From assembly GCA_009885535.1 (NCBI GenBank), contig VFKL01000021.1, positions 1-41,159 on the forward strand: a DNA stretch of 41,159 nucleotides, written 5' to 3'. Below the pieces are notes generated by a model, which searched no databases, had not been told where the DNA came from, and saw only the letters and a program-made list of their open reading frames with translations. The stretch comes from Chitinophagaceae bacterium. GTDB taxonomy: Bacteria > Bacteroidota > Bacteroidia > Chitinophagales > Chitinophagaceae. A program made the translations under genes and the position numbers. Numbering within the stretch: position 1 is the first letter of the stretch; every line of letters starts with the position of its first letter. Below, one piece after another: positions 1 through 9,528 of this stretch.

Positions 1-42
1 ACTCTCCGTAGAAAAATCTGAAAAAAAATTATTTATATTCAT
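1..42 (-). CDS. possible N-terminal fragment of a divergent gene (cut by window edge)
   Basis: An ATG at 42-40 on the minus strand opens 14 codons without a stop up to the window edge, reading MNINNFFSDFSTES. A perfect -7 box (TATATTTG on the minus strand, plus positions 60-67) lies 17 bases upstream, which is the main reason to list it. The fragment is too short to assign a function, and a chance open frame in AT-rich DNA is quite possible. Confidence 0.3.
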   Translation of the reverse strand, partial: MNINNFFSDFSTES

Positions 43-59
43 TTTGCTAATTTAAGTAG

Positions 60-67
60 CAAATATA
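60..67 (-). promoter_or_regulatory. Bacteroidota -7 box (TATATTTG), minus strand
   Basis: Exact match to TAnnTTTG reading leftward toward the ATG at 42. I see no clear TTTG/TTG -33 element at the expected distance, so the promoter call rests on the -7 box and its position. Confidence 0.4.
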
Positions 68-133
68 CTAAATAAATTAGTTTGCACCTAATTACGGATA
101 GTCATTAAACAATTTATATCCCGCATATAACTT

Positions 134-141
134 TATATTTG
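134..141 (+). promoter_or_regulatory. candidate -7 box for the SGNH/T9SS gene
   Basis: TATATTTG matches TAnnTTTG exactly and faces the large gene beginning at 274, which would give a leader of about 125 bases. The -33 region is not a clear match. Confidence 0.4.
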
Positions 142-273
142 TATTCTAATCTTCTTACCATGTTAACGCCCTCCTCAAAAACAACACAAAGAAAAATTTT
201 ATAACCACAAAAATGCAACTCATATTATTTGAATTCCATTTTGTAAGCAGCCTATTTCAAAAAATATACCATT

Positions 274-3200
274 ATGTGCTTTTCAACGCCTAGCAATTTT
301 TTGCGAATATTATTGTTTTTACTTCTGTCCGCTTTGTTTTCCAACATATCAAAAGCAAACGACTCGGATGTCATTAATAATTTACGTCCTTATAAAATAG
401 TTATACTTGGATCTTCTACTGCTTATGGCACTGGGGCAAGTACTTACGATAGTTCTTGGGTTGGAAAATATCAACAATACCTCAAAAACAAAAATTCGCT
501 TAATGAAGTGGTTAATCTGGCGATTCCCGGTGTCACCACCTATAATAATTTAAGACCCGATTATTATACTGCACCAGCGGGAAGACCTTCAACCATTTAT
601 GGAAACAACATTACAGCAGCCATAAATATGAATCCCGATGCCATTATTATTAATATGCCTTCAAATGACGCGGTTAATTATTATACATTAGATGAACAAA
701 AAGAAAATGTTGAAGCAACTATCTATTTAGCCGATTCGGCAAATATTCCAGTATGGATAACAACCAGCCAACCCAGAAACAATCTGAATGAAGAACAAAT
801 GGCTTTATTAACTGGGTTTCGCGACTGGGTATTAACAAGATTTGGAAATAAATCTGTAGATTTTTGGAATAATGTTGCCAATACAAATGGAAGTATTGCT
901 GATTATTATGATTACGATGCGGTTCATGTAAACAATTTTGGACACGAATTATTTTTTTCCAGAATGAAAGCGGCTTGTATACTTGATTCTATAACGGCAA
1001 GACAAATAAATGTACTTGCCGGAAATGATACCACGCTGATATTGCCCAACAATCAATTTGTTTTACGTGGTAATGTATCGAGTGTTAACAATGGTAATAT
1101 CAATTATTCTTGGACAAAAATCGCAGGGCCTGCATTATTTACAATAGAAAATGAAAATCAAATTGATGCAACCGTTTCGAATTTGGTAGAAGGAAATTAT
1201 TCTTTCGAATTAAGCGCTGTTGATTCATTATTAAACACAAAAAAAGACACCATAAATATTATTGTAAAAACAAGGATATTGATTGATTTCGGACCAACCA
1301 CTACAACAGGTGCTGATATAAATGGCAATTATTGGAACAATGTTACCAGCGGTACGGAAGGCGTAAAGTTACAAAATGCAGTTACAACCAATAACCTCAT
1401 TACACCATTGGGATTACAAATTGTTAATCGTATTGATGGCCTTTTTAATGTATTAAGCCAAGGTGTAAATACAGGAAGTACCATTGGTGATGTTGGCGAT
1501 TATCCAAATAGCGTAACTACGGATTATGCATTTGCTTTTTTCAATACCGATATGGGGAAATGGAAAATAACAGGTTTAGATAGCTTAAAAGAATATTCTG
1601 TGAAGTTCTGGGGAACTAGAAACGCAACAGATGTTCGTGTGATAGAAATAAAAAGAGCAGATGAAAGCGTATGGAAATCGTATGAAGCGGCAAATAATAC
1701 AAACTATAACAATGCTGCCATTTTTACTATTCGCGGAAAATCAGAGATGACATTTGATATTAAAATACCAGCAAACAGTTCTTTTGGGCATATTTGTTTA
1801 TTGGATATTACCAGAAGAACGCCTGCAGATATTACCAATTTACCACCAACAGCAATTGCCGGAAACGATGTAAATATCACGCTTCCAATAAATACTGTTC
1901 AATTAGATGGCAACCAATCTTTCGACAACGATCAAACCATTACAACATTTGAGTGGAGAAAGATATCTGGTCCATTGGTTTATACACTTACAAATACCAA
2001 CAATGCCGTTGCAACAGCTTCTGGTTTAGAAGTAGGTGTTTATAAATTTGAGATAAAAGTTACCGATTCGGAAGGCGGTACCGATTTAGACACCGTTGTT
2101 GTAAATGTGGGCGATAGGATTTTAATCGATTTCGGAAACACCATCACAACTTCTCCGGATACCCTTGGAAAATATTGGAATAATGTTACCTCTGGAACAG
2201 AAGGCGTAAAACTAATCAATGCGTTAACTGTTGGAAATGCAACTACAAATATTTCTCTTGAAGTAATCAGTAGAATAGATGGCACATTTAATACTGCTGG
2301 TCCTGGTGTAAACACTGGTAATACAACTGGAGCCGTTAATGAATATCCCAATTCTGTAACCACCGATTATGCATTTGCTCATCCAAGTACAAACAATGGC
2401 GCATGGAAAATATCTGGATTAGACAGTTCCAAAATATATTCCATCAAATTTTGGGGAAACAGATCACCTGTTTCAGATAATAGAGAAATAGAAATCAAAA
2501 CAAGCGAAGATTCAATTTGGAAGTCATATAATTCATCAAACAATGCAAATTATAATAATGCTGTTATCATTGATATCTATGGAAAATCTTCGGTTGTTTT
2601 TAATATTCGAGTAAAAACAGAAAGTGCATTTGGATATATCAGTTTAATTGATATCAATTATTCTAAACCTTGTATTGTAACAAATAGTACAACAGATGTA
2701 GCCGTTTGTAAAAGCCAACTTCCTTACACTTGGAATAATATTAATTATACCACTGCTGGAACATTTACCAAATATCTGATCAATGCAAATGGTTGCGATT
2801 CTATTGCTACTTTAAATTTGGTTGTTAATGATTCTTCTTCGAGTGTTACTAATGCTTCTACTTGCAAAAGCTTTGGTTCTTTTATTTGGAATGGAAATAG
2901 CTACAACGAAACAGGTGTTTATTCAGTAACCTTATCTAATGCAAATGGATGTGATTCTATTGTTACTTTAAATTTGGTTGTTAATGATTCAACAGCTAGT
3001 ACTACTAACGCTTCAATTTGTGTAAATCAAATACCATATGTTTGGAACGGGAATAATTATAATATTTCTGGCATTTATTCATTAACGTTAGCAAATGTAA
3101 ATGGTTGTGATTCCATTGCTTCTTTAGATTTGATTGTTAATGATTTATCTGAAAGCAATACGAATATCACGATTTGCAATAATCAAACGCCATATGTTTG

Positions 3201-6200
3201 GAACGGTAATAGCTATGATATTTCTGGAACTTATTCAGTAACCCTTTCTAATGCAAATGGATGTGATTCTATTACATCTCTAAACATAACAATCAATGAT
3301 ACTTCTTCTAGTATAACAGACGCAACCATTTGCGCTAATCAAACTCCTTATGTTTGGAATGGTAACAACTATAATAATTCTGGTATTTATTCGGTAACCT
3401 TAACTAGTGAAAATGGATGTGATTCTATTGCATCTTTAAATTTGGTTGTTAATGAATTATCTGAAAGTGTTGACAACATCTCAATTTGTACCAATCAAAC
3501 ACCTTATGTTTGGAACGGAAATAATTATAACATTTCTGGCGCTTATTCGGTTACGTTAGTAAATGATAATGGATGCGATTCGGTTGCTTCTTTAAATTTA
3601 ATTATTAATGATTCTTCTTCTAGTGTTTCCAACATTAGCATTTGTACTAATCAAACACCTTATGTTTGGAACGGAAATAATTATACCATTTCTGGAACTT
3701 ATTCAGTTACCCTTTCTAATGCAAATGGATGTGATTCCATTGCATCTCTAAATTTAACAATCAATAACACTTCTTCTAGCATAACTGAGGCAACCATTTG
3801 TGCAAACCAAACACCTTATGTTTGGAACAATAATAATTATAACATTTCTGGCGTTTATTCGGTAACGTTAGTAAATGCTAATGATTGCGACTCTGTTGCT
3901 ACTTTAAATTTGGTTGTTAATGATTTATCAGAAAGTGTTGACAACATCTCGATTTGTACCAATCAAACGCCTTATGTTTGGAACGAAAATAATTATTCAA
4001 CTTCTGGCGTTTATTCGGTTACGTTAGTAAATGCTAATGGATGCGATTCGGTTGCTAATTTAAACTTAACCATTAACAATACAACTTCTAGTATTACCAA
4101 CATTATCATTTGTACAAATCAAGCGCCTTATGTTTGGAACGGTAACAACTATAATAATTCTGGTTCGTATTCAGTTACTAGAACCAATGCTAATGGATGC
4201 GATTCGATTGCCACTTTAAATTTGACCATCAACGCTTTACCAATTGTAAGTGCAGGAACATATAATAACGTAAGTGTTTTAGTTTCAAGCTTACCTCTAA
4301 TTGGTTCTCCTGTTGGCGGAACATTTAGCGGAGCCAGTGTTTTAAATAATACATTCAGACCATCTGTAGCAGGATCAGGAACATTTAATGTAACTTATAC
4401 ATACACAAATCCTGTAACAGGTTGTACAAACACTGCTACAACTACTATTACCGTTACTTGTAATTTTACTGTAGCCGCTACAATAACAGGAAGCACAAAT
4501 GCTTGTTTAAATACAACACCAGGTGATAGTGCGGTTTATAGCATTACCACAACAGATGCTACAACATATACTTGGTCTGTTTCAAATGCTACCACCATGA
4601 GAATTAGTAATATAAAAACCAACAATTCTGTAAAAATTCTTTATACCACTGCATTTACAACAGGTACAGTAACGGTAAATATTAGAGGCTGTAATGGAAC
4701 AACGATAGCTAAAACGCTCAATATAACTAAAAGCGCACCAGCGGCTCCTGTTACAACAGCAGGATCTCGTTGTGGTTCGGGCAGTATTTTATTAAGTGCT
4801 GCTTTGGTTTCTGGTACTACTATAAATTGGTATTCTGCTGCAACCGCAGGAACTTTGCTTGCAACGGCTACCAATAATTTTAATACGCCATCTATCACAG
4901 CAAATACCACATATTATGCTCAAGCAATAACTGGAATTTGTTTGTCTGCAACAAGAAAAGCTGCAATTGCAACAATAAATGTATTGCCAAATGTAGTTAC
5001 CACATTATCAAATGCTACAAAATGTAAAACAGATACCGCATCGATAACAGCAACAGCTACTGCTGGTTTAACAATAGATTGGTATGCAGATTCTACAACA
5101 TCAATAGTTTTAAAATCTGGCACAGCAACAGGAATTAATAAATTAATTACACCACTATTATCTGCTACTACGCTTTATTGGGCAGTACAAAGAAATCTTA
5201 CAACAGGTTGTAGATCTTCTCAAAGAAAAAGGGTAACTGTATTTGTGTATGTGGCTCCTGCAGCTCCGGCAGCAACTGGTGCTAAAAGATGTGGAACAGG
5301 AACGGTTGTTTTAAATGCAACCTTACCGGTTAATCCATCTGGTACAGTAGCATGGTATAATGTAGCAACAGGTGGAACATCTGTTTCTACTACAGCCAAT
5401 TACACCACTAATTCAATATCAACAAATACTACTTATTATGTTGAATCAAAAACAACTTCTACAGGATGTGCTTCATTAATGAGAACGCCTGTATTGGCAA
5501 CCATTAATGCACTTCCTGCTGTACCGGTGGCCATTGCAGGAACAGGTTGTACAGGTTCACGAATTACAATTGGCGGTACTGTTTCTGCAGGACAAACAAT
5601 AGATTGGTATTCTGCCGCAAGTGCAGGTACATTGTTGTTAAGCAATTCTCTTTCTTATACAACGCCGATAATTACAGCGAATACCAATTATTATGCAACA
5701 GCCAGAAACACAACAACCGCTTGTGTTTCAGCAACAAGAACTACAGTTGCAGCAACTGTAAATTCTGTTTTAGCAGCACCAAATTCTTTAACCGGGTTAA
5801 CAAGCATTTGCCCTATAGTTGGCACAATAAACGGAACAACGTATACAGCAAATTCAGTTAGAGGTGCAAATTCATATTTTTGGACAGTACCAAGAGGCGC
5901 TGTAATTGACAGTGGAAGTATTGGATTAAAAATAAAAGTTCGTTACATCACAGCAAGCGCAAATGATACCATTTCTGTTCAGGCTAATAACGGATGTAAA
6001 GGAACCAAAAGATCTGTTAGATTAACAACAACCGGTTGTGCTACAACAGCAATTGCAAAAGTTTCAAATATTGAACTAGAAAATACAGCGTTAAAAATTG
6101 ACTTATTTCCAAATCCATCTTCGAGTGAATTTAATCTAAAGATGAATTCTTCAAAAGATGAAAAAATTAAAGTCCTCACAAAAGATGTACAAGGAAGAAT

Positions 6201-6327
6201 ATTGAAAACAAGTTTATTAAACTCAAATCAAAATAATACGATTGGAAAAGATTTAAAATCTGGAATTTACTTTATGGAAATTCATCAGAATAATAAAATA
6301 AAAGTAATTCGCGCTGTAAAAAGTTAA
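274..6327 (+). CDS. giant T9SS-exported SGNH-hydrolase protein with Ig/PKD-like and 52-residue repeats
   Basis: Secreted or surface protein of 2017 residues. Residues 1-28 are a signal peptide. Residues 40-235 form an SGNH (GDSL-like) hydrolase domain: block I ILGSSTAYG (nucleophile probably S48), NLAIPG, MPSND and the D215-x-x-H218 pair in DAVHVN. It is therefore a probable esterase or deacetylase; its substrate is unknown. Two PKD-like segments (about 245-333 and 527-610) each precede a copy of a duplicated domain of about 190 residues (334-521 and 611-800). Residues 809-1322 are ten 52-residue Cys-containing repeats. From about 1490 to 1830 there are four Ig-like modules with INWYSA/IDWYSA motifs, resembling CHU_C-associated Ig domains. 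The end, from LFPNPS at 1944, is a type A T9SS sorting domain. No accessory gene adjoins it. The hydrolase fold and export route are well supported; ligand binding by the repeats is inference. Confidence 0.9.
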   Translation: MCFSTPSNFLRILLFLLLSALFSNISKANDSDVINNLRPYKIVILGSSTAYGTGASTYDSSWVGKYQQYLKNKNSLNEVVNLAIPGVTTYNNLRPDYYTAPAGRPSTIYGNNITAAINMNPDAIIINMPSNDAVNYYTLDEQKENVEATIYLADSANIPVWITTSQPRNNLNEEQMALLTGFRDWVLTRFGNKSVDFWNNVANTNGSIADYYDYDAVHVNNFGHELFFSRMKAACILDSITARQINVLAGNDTTLILPNNQFVLRGNVSSVNNGNINYSWTKIAGPALFTIENENQIDATVSNLVEGNYSFELSAVDSLLNTKKDTINIIVKTRILIDFGPTTTTGADINGNYWNNVTSGTEGVKLQNAVTTNNLITPLGLQIVNRIDGLFNVLSQGVNTGSTIGDVGDYPNSVTTDYAFAFFNTDMGKWKITGLDSLKEYSVKFWGTRNATDVRVIEIKRADESVWKSYEAANNTNYNNAAIFTIRGKSEMTFDIKIPANSSFGHICLLDITRRTPADITNLPPTAIAGNDVNITLPINTVQLDGNQSFDNDQTITTFEWRKISGPLVYTLTNTNNAVATASGLEVGVYKFEIKVTDSEGGTDLDTVVVNVGDRILIDFGNTITTSPDTLGKYWNNVTSGTEGVKLINALTVGNATTNISLEVISRIDGTFNTAGPGVNTGNTTGAVNEYPNSVTTDYAFAHPSTNNGAWKISGLDSSKIYSIKFWGNRSPVSDNREIEIKTSEDSIWKSYNSSNNANYNNAVIIDIYGKSSVVFNIRVKTESAFGYISLIDINYSKPCIVTNSTTDVAVCKSQLPYTWNNINYTTAGTFTKYLINANGCDSIATLNLVVNDSSSSVTNASTCKSFGSFIWNGNSYNETGVYSVTLSNANGCDSIVTLNLVVNDSTASTTNASICVNQIPYVWNGNNYNISGIYSLTLANVNGCDSIASLDLIVNDLSESNTNITICNNQTPYVWNGNSYDISGTYSVTLSNANGCDSITSLNITINDTSSSITDATICANQTPYVWNGNNYNNSGIYSVTLTSENGCDSIASLNLVVNELSESVDNISICTNQTPYVWNGNNYNISGAYSVTLVNDNGCDSVASLNLIINDSSSSVSNISICTNQTPYVWNGNNYTISGTYSVTLSNANGCDSIASLNLTINNTSSSITEATICANQTPYVWNNNNYNISGVYSVTLVNANDCDSVATLNLVVNDLSESVDNISICTNQTPYVWNENNYSTSGVYSVTLVNANGCDSVANLNLTINNTTSSITNIIICTNQAPYVWNGNNYNNSGSYSVTRTNANGCDSIATLNLTINALPIVSAGTYNNVSVLVSSLPLIGSPVGGTFSGASVLNNTFRPSVAGSGTFNVTYTYTNPVTGCTNTATTTITVTCNFTVAATITGSTNACLNTTPGDSAVYSITTTDATTYTWSVSNATTMRISNIKTNNSVKILYTTAFTTGTVTVNIRGCNGTTIAKTLNITKSAPAAPVTTAGSRCGSGSILLSAALVSGTTINWYSAATAGTLLATATNNFNTPSITANTTYYAQAITGICLSATRKAAIATINVLPNVVTTLSNATKCKTDTASITATATAGLTIDWYADSTTSIVLKSGTATGINKLITPLLSATTLYWAVQRNLTTGCRSSQRKRVTVFVYVAPAAPAATGAKRCGTGTVVLNATLPVNPSGTVAWYNVATGGTSVSTTANYTTNSISTNTTYYVESKTTSTGCASLMRTPVLATINALPAVPVAIAGTGCTGSRITIGGTVSAGQTIDWYSAASAGTLLLSNSLSYTTPIITANTNYYATARNTTTACVSATRTTVAATVNSVLAAPNSLTGLTSICPIVGTINGTTYTANSVRGANSYFWTVPRGAVIDSGSIGLKIKVRYITASANDTISVQANNGCKGTKRSVRLTTTGCATTAIAKVSNIELENTALKIDLFPNPSSSEFNLKMNSSKDEKIKVLTKDVQGRILKTSLLNSNQNNTIGKDLKSGIYFMEIHQNNKIKVIRAVKS
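2698..4236 (+). repeat. ten in-frame 156-bp tandem repeats (52 aa each)
   Basis: Ten units start every 156 bases from 2698 (3010, 3166 and 4102 were checked directly). Each encodes a unit with cores such as NQTPYVWNGNNY and NGCDSIASLNL and two Cys about 29 residues apart, which could form a disulfide in each unit. The last unit lacks the linker. Units 4-6 and 7-9 share a further 468-bp (three-unit) similarity. Confidence 0.95.
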
Positions 6328-6352
6328 TTAAGAAAAATTGATTTGGTTAATT

Positions 6353-6388
6353 ATAACCCACGGTTAATGCCGTGGGTTATTTATTTTT
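6353..6388 (+). terminator. terminator-like hairpin after the SGNH gene, also a member of the CCCACGG palindrome family
   Basis: A perfect 11-bp stem (6353-6363 with 6370-6380) with a 6-base loop is followed by a T-rich stretch, 26 bases after the stop codon. The stem is the same kind as the dispersed palindromes elsewhere in the window, so it may be a repeat acting as a terminator. Confidence 0.6.
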
Positions 6389-6664
6389 AAAAGGTTTGAT
6401 TTATTAAAACACAATGCTTAATATCAAATTGAATTATAAATTAGTCCATAATTTTCTAGTATAATGCCGATGTGGTAGCTGTATGGGACAATATCATTGG
6501 ACCATTACAGATATCCAATCGGCATAAAATATAACTGGTTCAGGAAAAAATCCGGTAATCTGTTTAAAATGCAATTTTTTGTGGGGTTAAAACGCTCAAA
6601 AAACAAGGTGAAGTAACTTTTCTAGTTTTATTTCATTGGACCGTATTATTCAACATGAAGAAAA

Positions 6665-6825
6665 AATGGTTGAAACCATTACACTTTAACGGTATTCTAT
6701 AACCCACAGTTTAAACCGTAGGCTATAAAAAAGATATTTCTTACCCGTTTCAACGGTTTAATCTACTGATAACAATGCTTGAAGATATATGTTTTTATAA
6801 GCCCACCATTTAAATGGTGGTCTAT
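6665..6825 (+). repeat. cluster of REP-like palindromes
   Basis: Four imperfect or perfect palindromes in a row: AATGGTTGAAACCATT (6665-6680), a CCCACAG...CCGTAGG form (6698-6727), CCGTTTCAACGG (about 6744-6756) and a CCCACCATT...AATGGTGG form (6796-6825). The same types recur near 21.2, 37.6 and 40.0 kb. Confidence 0.7.
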
Positions 6826-6936
6826 AAAAATGCGAAATAAACATTTTATTAGTGTGTAACATTCACCTACAAAACATTAAAATACTCAAAATAAACACTT
6901 AAATTACTTTCTGATATTTCTGTTTTAATGAGGAAA

Positions 6937-6965
6937 TTTGGTGCGAAATAATTATTTTATTTTTG
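6937..6965 (+). promoter_or_regulatory. complete Bacteroidota promoter match (TTTG ... TATTTTTG)
   Basis: A TTTG at 6937-6940 and an exact TAnnTTTG at 6958-6965 are separated by 17 bases. No gene starts close behind it. It may drive nadA with a leader of about 420 bases, or an unannotated RNA. Confidence 0.45.
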
Positions 6966-7391
6966 TACACAATCAAAATGTTAATAACCTGATTTTTCGT
7001 GGAAATCTCCGGTTTTTTTAAAAATAAAAGGGAATAATTGGTGCATTAAATTCATGACTTTATACTTTTCCTAAAGTTGATGTTATTAAACTAGTTTTTA
7101 TCCCAACCCAATTCACAGATATAATAATTAAAAAAATAGGTTTTTTGTACACATGGTTTTTACCATTAATTTATTGTATAATTATTTTTGATTTATACAA
7201 ACCAATACAGACACGCTATTTATTTGTATAAATTAAAAAACTTTTTATGTTAATTTCATGTTTATAAATGTGTATAAATTAATTTTTCACGCTTTATAAA
7301 CGACTTTTAATTTTTTTATCCACTTATTAACAGCCCTAATAGTAATAAGTGATTAAATAATAAAATAGTATTAATACTTATTACAGTAGAT

Positions 7392-8381
7392 ATGCACAAT
7401 CAAATTTTAGAAAAAAATGGTTTCTTAAATCTTCCAATAAATCCATCGCTTGATTTGTTTGAAGAAATAAATAATTTAAAAAAAGAAAAGAATGCAATCA
7501 TTCTTGCTCATTATTATCAAGAGCCAGATATTCAAGATATAGCCGATTATATTGGAGATAGTTTAGGGTTGGCACAAAAAGCTGAAAATACCAGTGCAGA
7601 CATTATCGTATTTGCTGGTGTACATTTTATGGCAGAAACGGCAAAAATTTTAAACCCAAATAAAAAAGTATTATTACCTGATTTAAATGCAGGTTGTTCA
7701 TTGAGTGATTCTGCTCCTCCAGCTTTATTCAATAATTTTAAATTAAAACATCCAGATCATACTGTAATATCTTATATCAACTGTAGTTCAGGTATTAAAG
7801 CTTTAAGCGACATCATTTGTACTTCATCAAATGCAGATGCCATTGTAAACAGTTTACCAAAGGATGAAAAAATAATATTTGCACCAGATAAAAATTTAGG
7901 CGCTTATCTAAATAAAAAAACCAATCGAAATATGGTGTTGTGGAATGGAGCTTGTATGGTTCATGAAATATTTAGTTTAGAAAAAATCACTAAATTAAAA
8001 ATTAGGCATCCTGAGGCAAAATTTATCGCACATCCTGAATGTGAAGAACCATTATTAGCGATTGCAGACTATATAGGAAGCACTACGGCACTTTTAAAGT
8101 TTACACAACAAAGTACTAGCAAACAATTTATTGTGGGCACAGAGACCGGGATTCTACATCAAATGCAAAAATTAAATCCGGATAAAACATTTATTCCTGC
8201 TCCACCCAATAATGCTTGTGCCTGTAATAATTGCCCGTATATGAAATTAAATACTTTGGAGAAACTATATACTTGCATGAAATATGAACTTCCAGAAATT
8301 ATTATGGATGAAAATTTATTAATTGCAGCAAATAAACCAATAACTCGAATGTTGGAAATTAGTAAATTTTATGGATTATAA
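7392..8381 (+). CDS. nadA: quinolinate synthase A
   Basis: Cytosolic [4Fe-4S] enzyme that condenses iminoaspartate with dihydroxyacetone phosphate to quinolinate, the second step of de novo NAD synthesis. The 329 residues show the family start [20 protein letters not shown], the GDSLGLA segment, and the three cluster-cysteine regions: C102 in AGCSLSD, C188 in NGACMVHE, and a C-terminal CACNNCPYM (C276, C278, C281) of which one is the third ligand. Length is usual for the family. No nadB or nadC lies next to it, although nadD of the same pathway is 2.4 kb downstream on the other strand. There is no Shine-Dalgarno, as expected for the phylum. Confidence 0.97.
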   Translation: MHNQILEKNGFLNLPINPSLDLFEEINNLKKEKNAIILAHYYQEPDIQDIADYIGDSLGLAQKAENTSADIIVFAGVHFMAETAKILNPNKKVLLPDLNAGCSLSDSAPPALFNNFKLKHPDHTVISYINCSSGIKALSDIICTSSNADAIVNSLPKDEKIIFAPDKNLGAYLNKKTNRNMVLWNGACMVHEIFSLEKITKLKIRHPEAKFIAHPECEEPLLAIADYIGSTTALLKFTQQSTSKQFIVGTETGILHQMQKLNPDKTFIPAPPNNACACNNCPYMKLNTLEKLYTCMKYELPEIIMDENLLIAANKPITRMLEISKFYGL

Positions 8382-8431
8382 TTTTATAAAAAAAATAAAA
8401 ATTAAAAGTCAAAAAGATAATCTACAATTTT

Positions 8432-9469
8432 TCACTTTTTACTTTTATTAAAACTATCTAAACGAGTTCTTACATTTTCTCTGATATTCATGTAATACAA
8501 ATTAATATCACCAATATGGAAATTCTTTTTAGTAAAGAAAATTTTTCCAAACACATTTGGTTTACAAGACCATAATACATTATGATGTACTTGAGCATTA
8601 ACTACTCTAGGAACAATCTTTTTAAAATTTTGTAAAATGCCACCTTTATTTAATTCAGCAGAAGCTAATCTTTCATCACTACTCCAGGTTAGTGGATTTA
8701 CAACAATACATTTAAACTTTTCTTCTTGAATTAATTCTGGAACATATCCAGTTTTATACGTTCTCCAACCAACAAAACAACCTGTTTGATTTTCAAATAA
8801 ACAAGGTTTTAATGTTGGAAAATAATTATCTGGTATAGGCATTCCAATTAAGTAAGCACAAACCAATTGTTTTTGTAAAGTTTTATCATCAAAAAATTCT
8901 TTTAATAATCTACCAGCGTGTTTTGTACCCTGACTATGTGAAGCTATAATTATAGGACGACCATTGTTATAATTTTTGAGATAATATTCAAACGAAGCTT
9001 TAACATCATTGTAGGCTATATCAAAATAATCTTTTGCAATATTAGGATTTATATAAAAGCTTTTTATATGCGCTTGTTGATAACGTGGAGCAAATAATCG
9101 GGATTGTTCATTAAATGCAGAAGCTTGATATAATATAGCTGAATTGTCTGTTTTTTTATTTATGGCAACATCATTTACATCTGCATTCCAATTTTCAAAT
9201 TCCTTTTGTAAATATGTAGTGGGGTGAATAAAAAAAACATCTTCTGATGAATCATTAACTCTCCTATCAATAATTCCATCTGAAATACTGTCACTTAAAT
9301 CTTTTTTCCATGGATGGGCAGCCCAATTATTTAGGTCGCTATAATTCGTTATTTTTACGGGAGACGTTAAATTATTTTGAGCATGAATTTCTGTTATTAA
9401 AGAATTAGAAAAAAAAACTACAAAACAGAGTATAAACTTAAATAAATTCGATTTTTTATACAATTTCAT
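8432..9469 (-). CDS. exported DUF3089-family alpha/beta-hydrolase-like protein
   Basis: About 345 residues with an N-terminal signal peptide ending near HAQ (about residue 30). The FFIHPTTYL and FAPRYQQA segments and the nucleophile elbow ASHSQG (Ser about 179) match the DUF3089 family of predicted periplasmic alpha/beta hydrolases; the substrate is unknown. I chose the ATG at 9469 rather than the TTG six bases upstream, because that TTG is the end of a perfect -7 box (9473-9480). The mRNA would then be leaderless or nearly so. It is divergent from the ChrA-type gene and convergent with nadA. Confidence 0.85.
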   Translation of the reverse strand: MKLYKKSNLFKFILCFVVFFSNSLITEIHAQNNLTSPVKITNYSDLNNWAAHPWKKDLSDSISDGIIDRRVNDSSEDVFFIHPTTYLQKEFENWNADVNDVAINKKTDNSAILYQASAFNEQSRLFAPRYQQAHIKSFYINPNIAKDYFDIAYNDVKASFEYYLKNYNNGRPIIIASHSQGTKHAGRLLKEFFDDKTLQKQLVCAYLIGMPIPDNYFPTLKPCLFENQTGCFVGWRTYKTGYVPELIQEEKFKCIVVNPLTWSSDERLASAELNKGGILQNFKKIVPRVVNAQVHHNVLWSCKPNVFGKIFFTKKNFHIGDINLYYMNIRENVRTRLDSFNKSKK

Positions 9470-9472
9470 ATT

Positions 9473-9480
9473 CAAATATA
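9473..9480 (-). promoter_or_regulatory. -7 box TATATTTG, three bases before the DUF3089 ATG
   Basis: Exact TAnnTTTG on the minus strand. Its G lies three bases before the chosen ATG, so transcription would start at or beside the start codon. It decides the start of this gene. Confidence 0.6.
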
Positions 9481-9528
9481 CATTCGTTAATTTTCAGTTT
9501 TTTTATTTTATGTATAAATTCTTCATTA

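Larger units (their letters stand above)
6328..7391. other. 1.06-kb intergenic gap between the SGNH gene and nadA
   Basis: I see no convincing gene here. The left part holds a terminator-like hairpin (6353-6380), a spaced inverted pair TGCCGAT/ATCGGCA (6465-6471 and 6518-6524) and a cluster of palindromes (6665-6825). The right part is extremely AT-rich, with a complete promoter match at 6937-6965 and an inverted CACTTATT/AATAAGTG pair just before nadA. Confidence 0.7.

Noticed and set aside
5547-5861. 104-codon open frame in another phase of the SGNH gene
   Set aside because: A shadow frame inside low-complexity Thr/Ala-rich coding sequence with no own signals.
6421-6660. Possible decayed gene in the gap after the SGNH gene
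   Set aside because: No frame stays open for a useful length and no protein resemblance was seen; only a spaced TGCCGAT/ATCGGCA pair stands out.
7316-7324. DnaA-box-like TTATCCACT in AT-rich DNA before nadA, suggesting an origin
   Set aside because: Only one near-match, no cluster and no dnaA gene; parS sites nearby raise interest but do not make this an origin.
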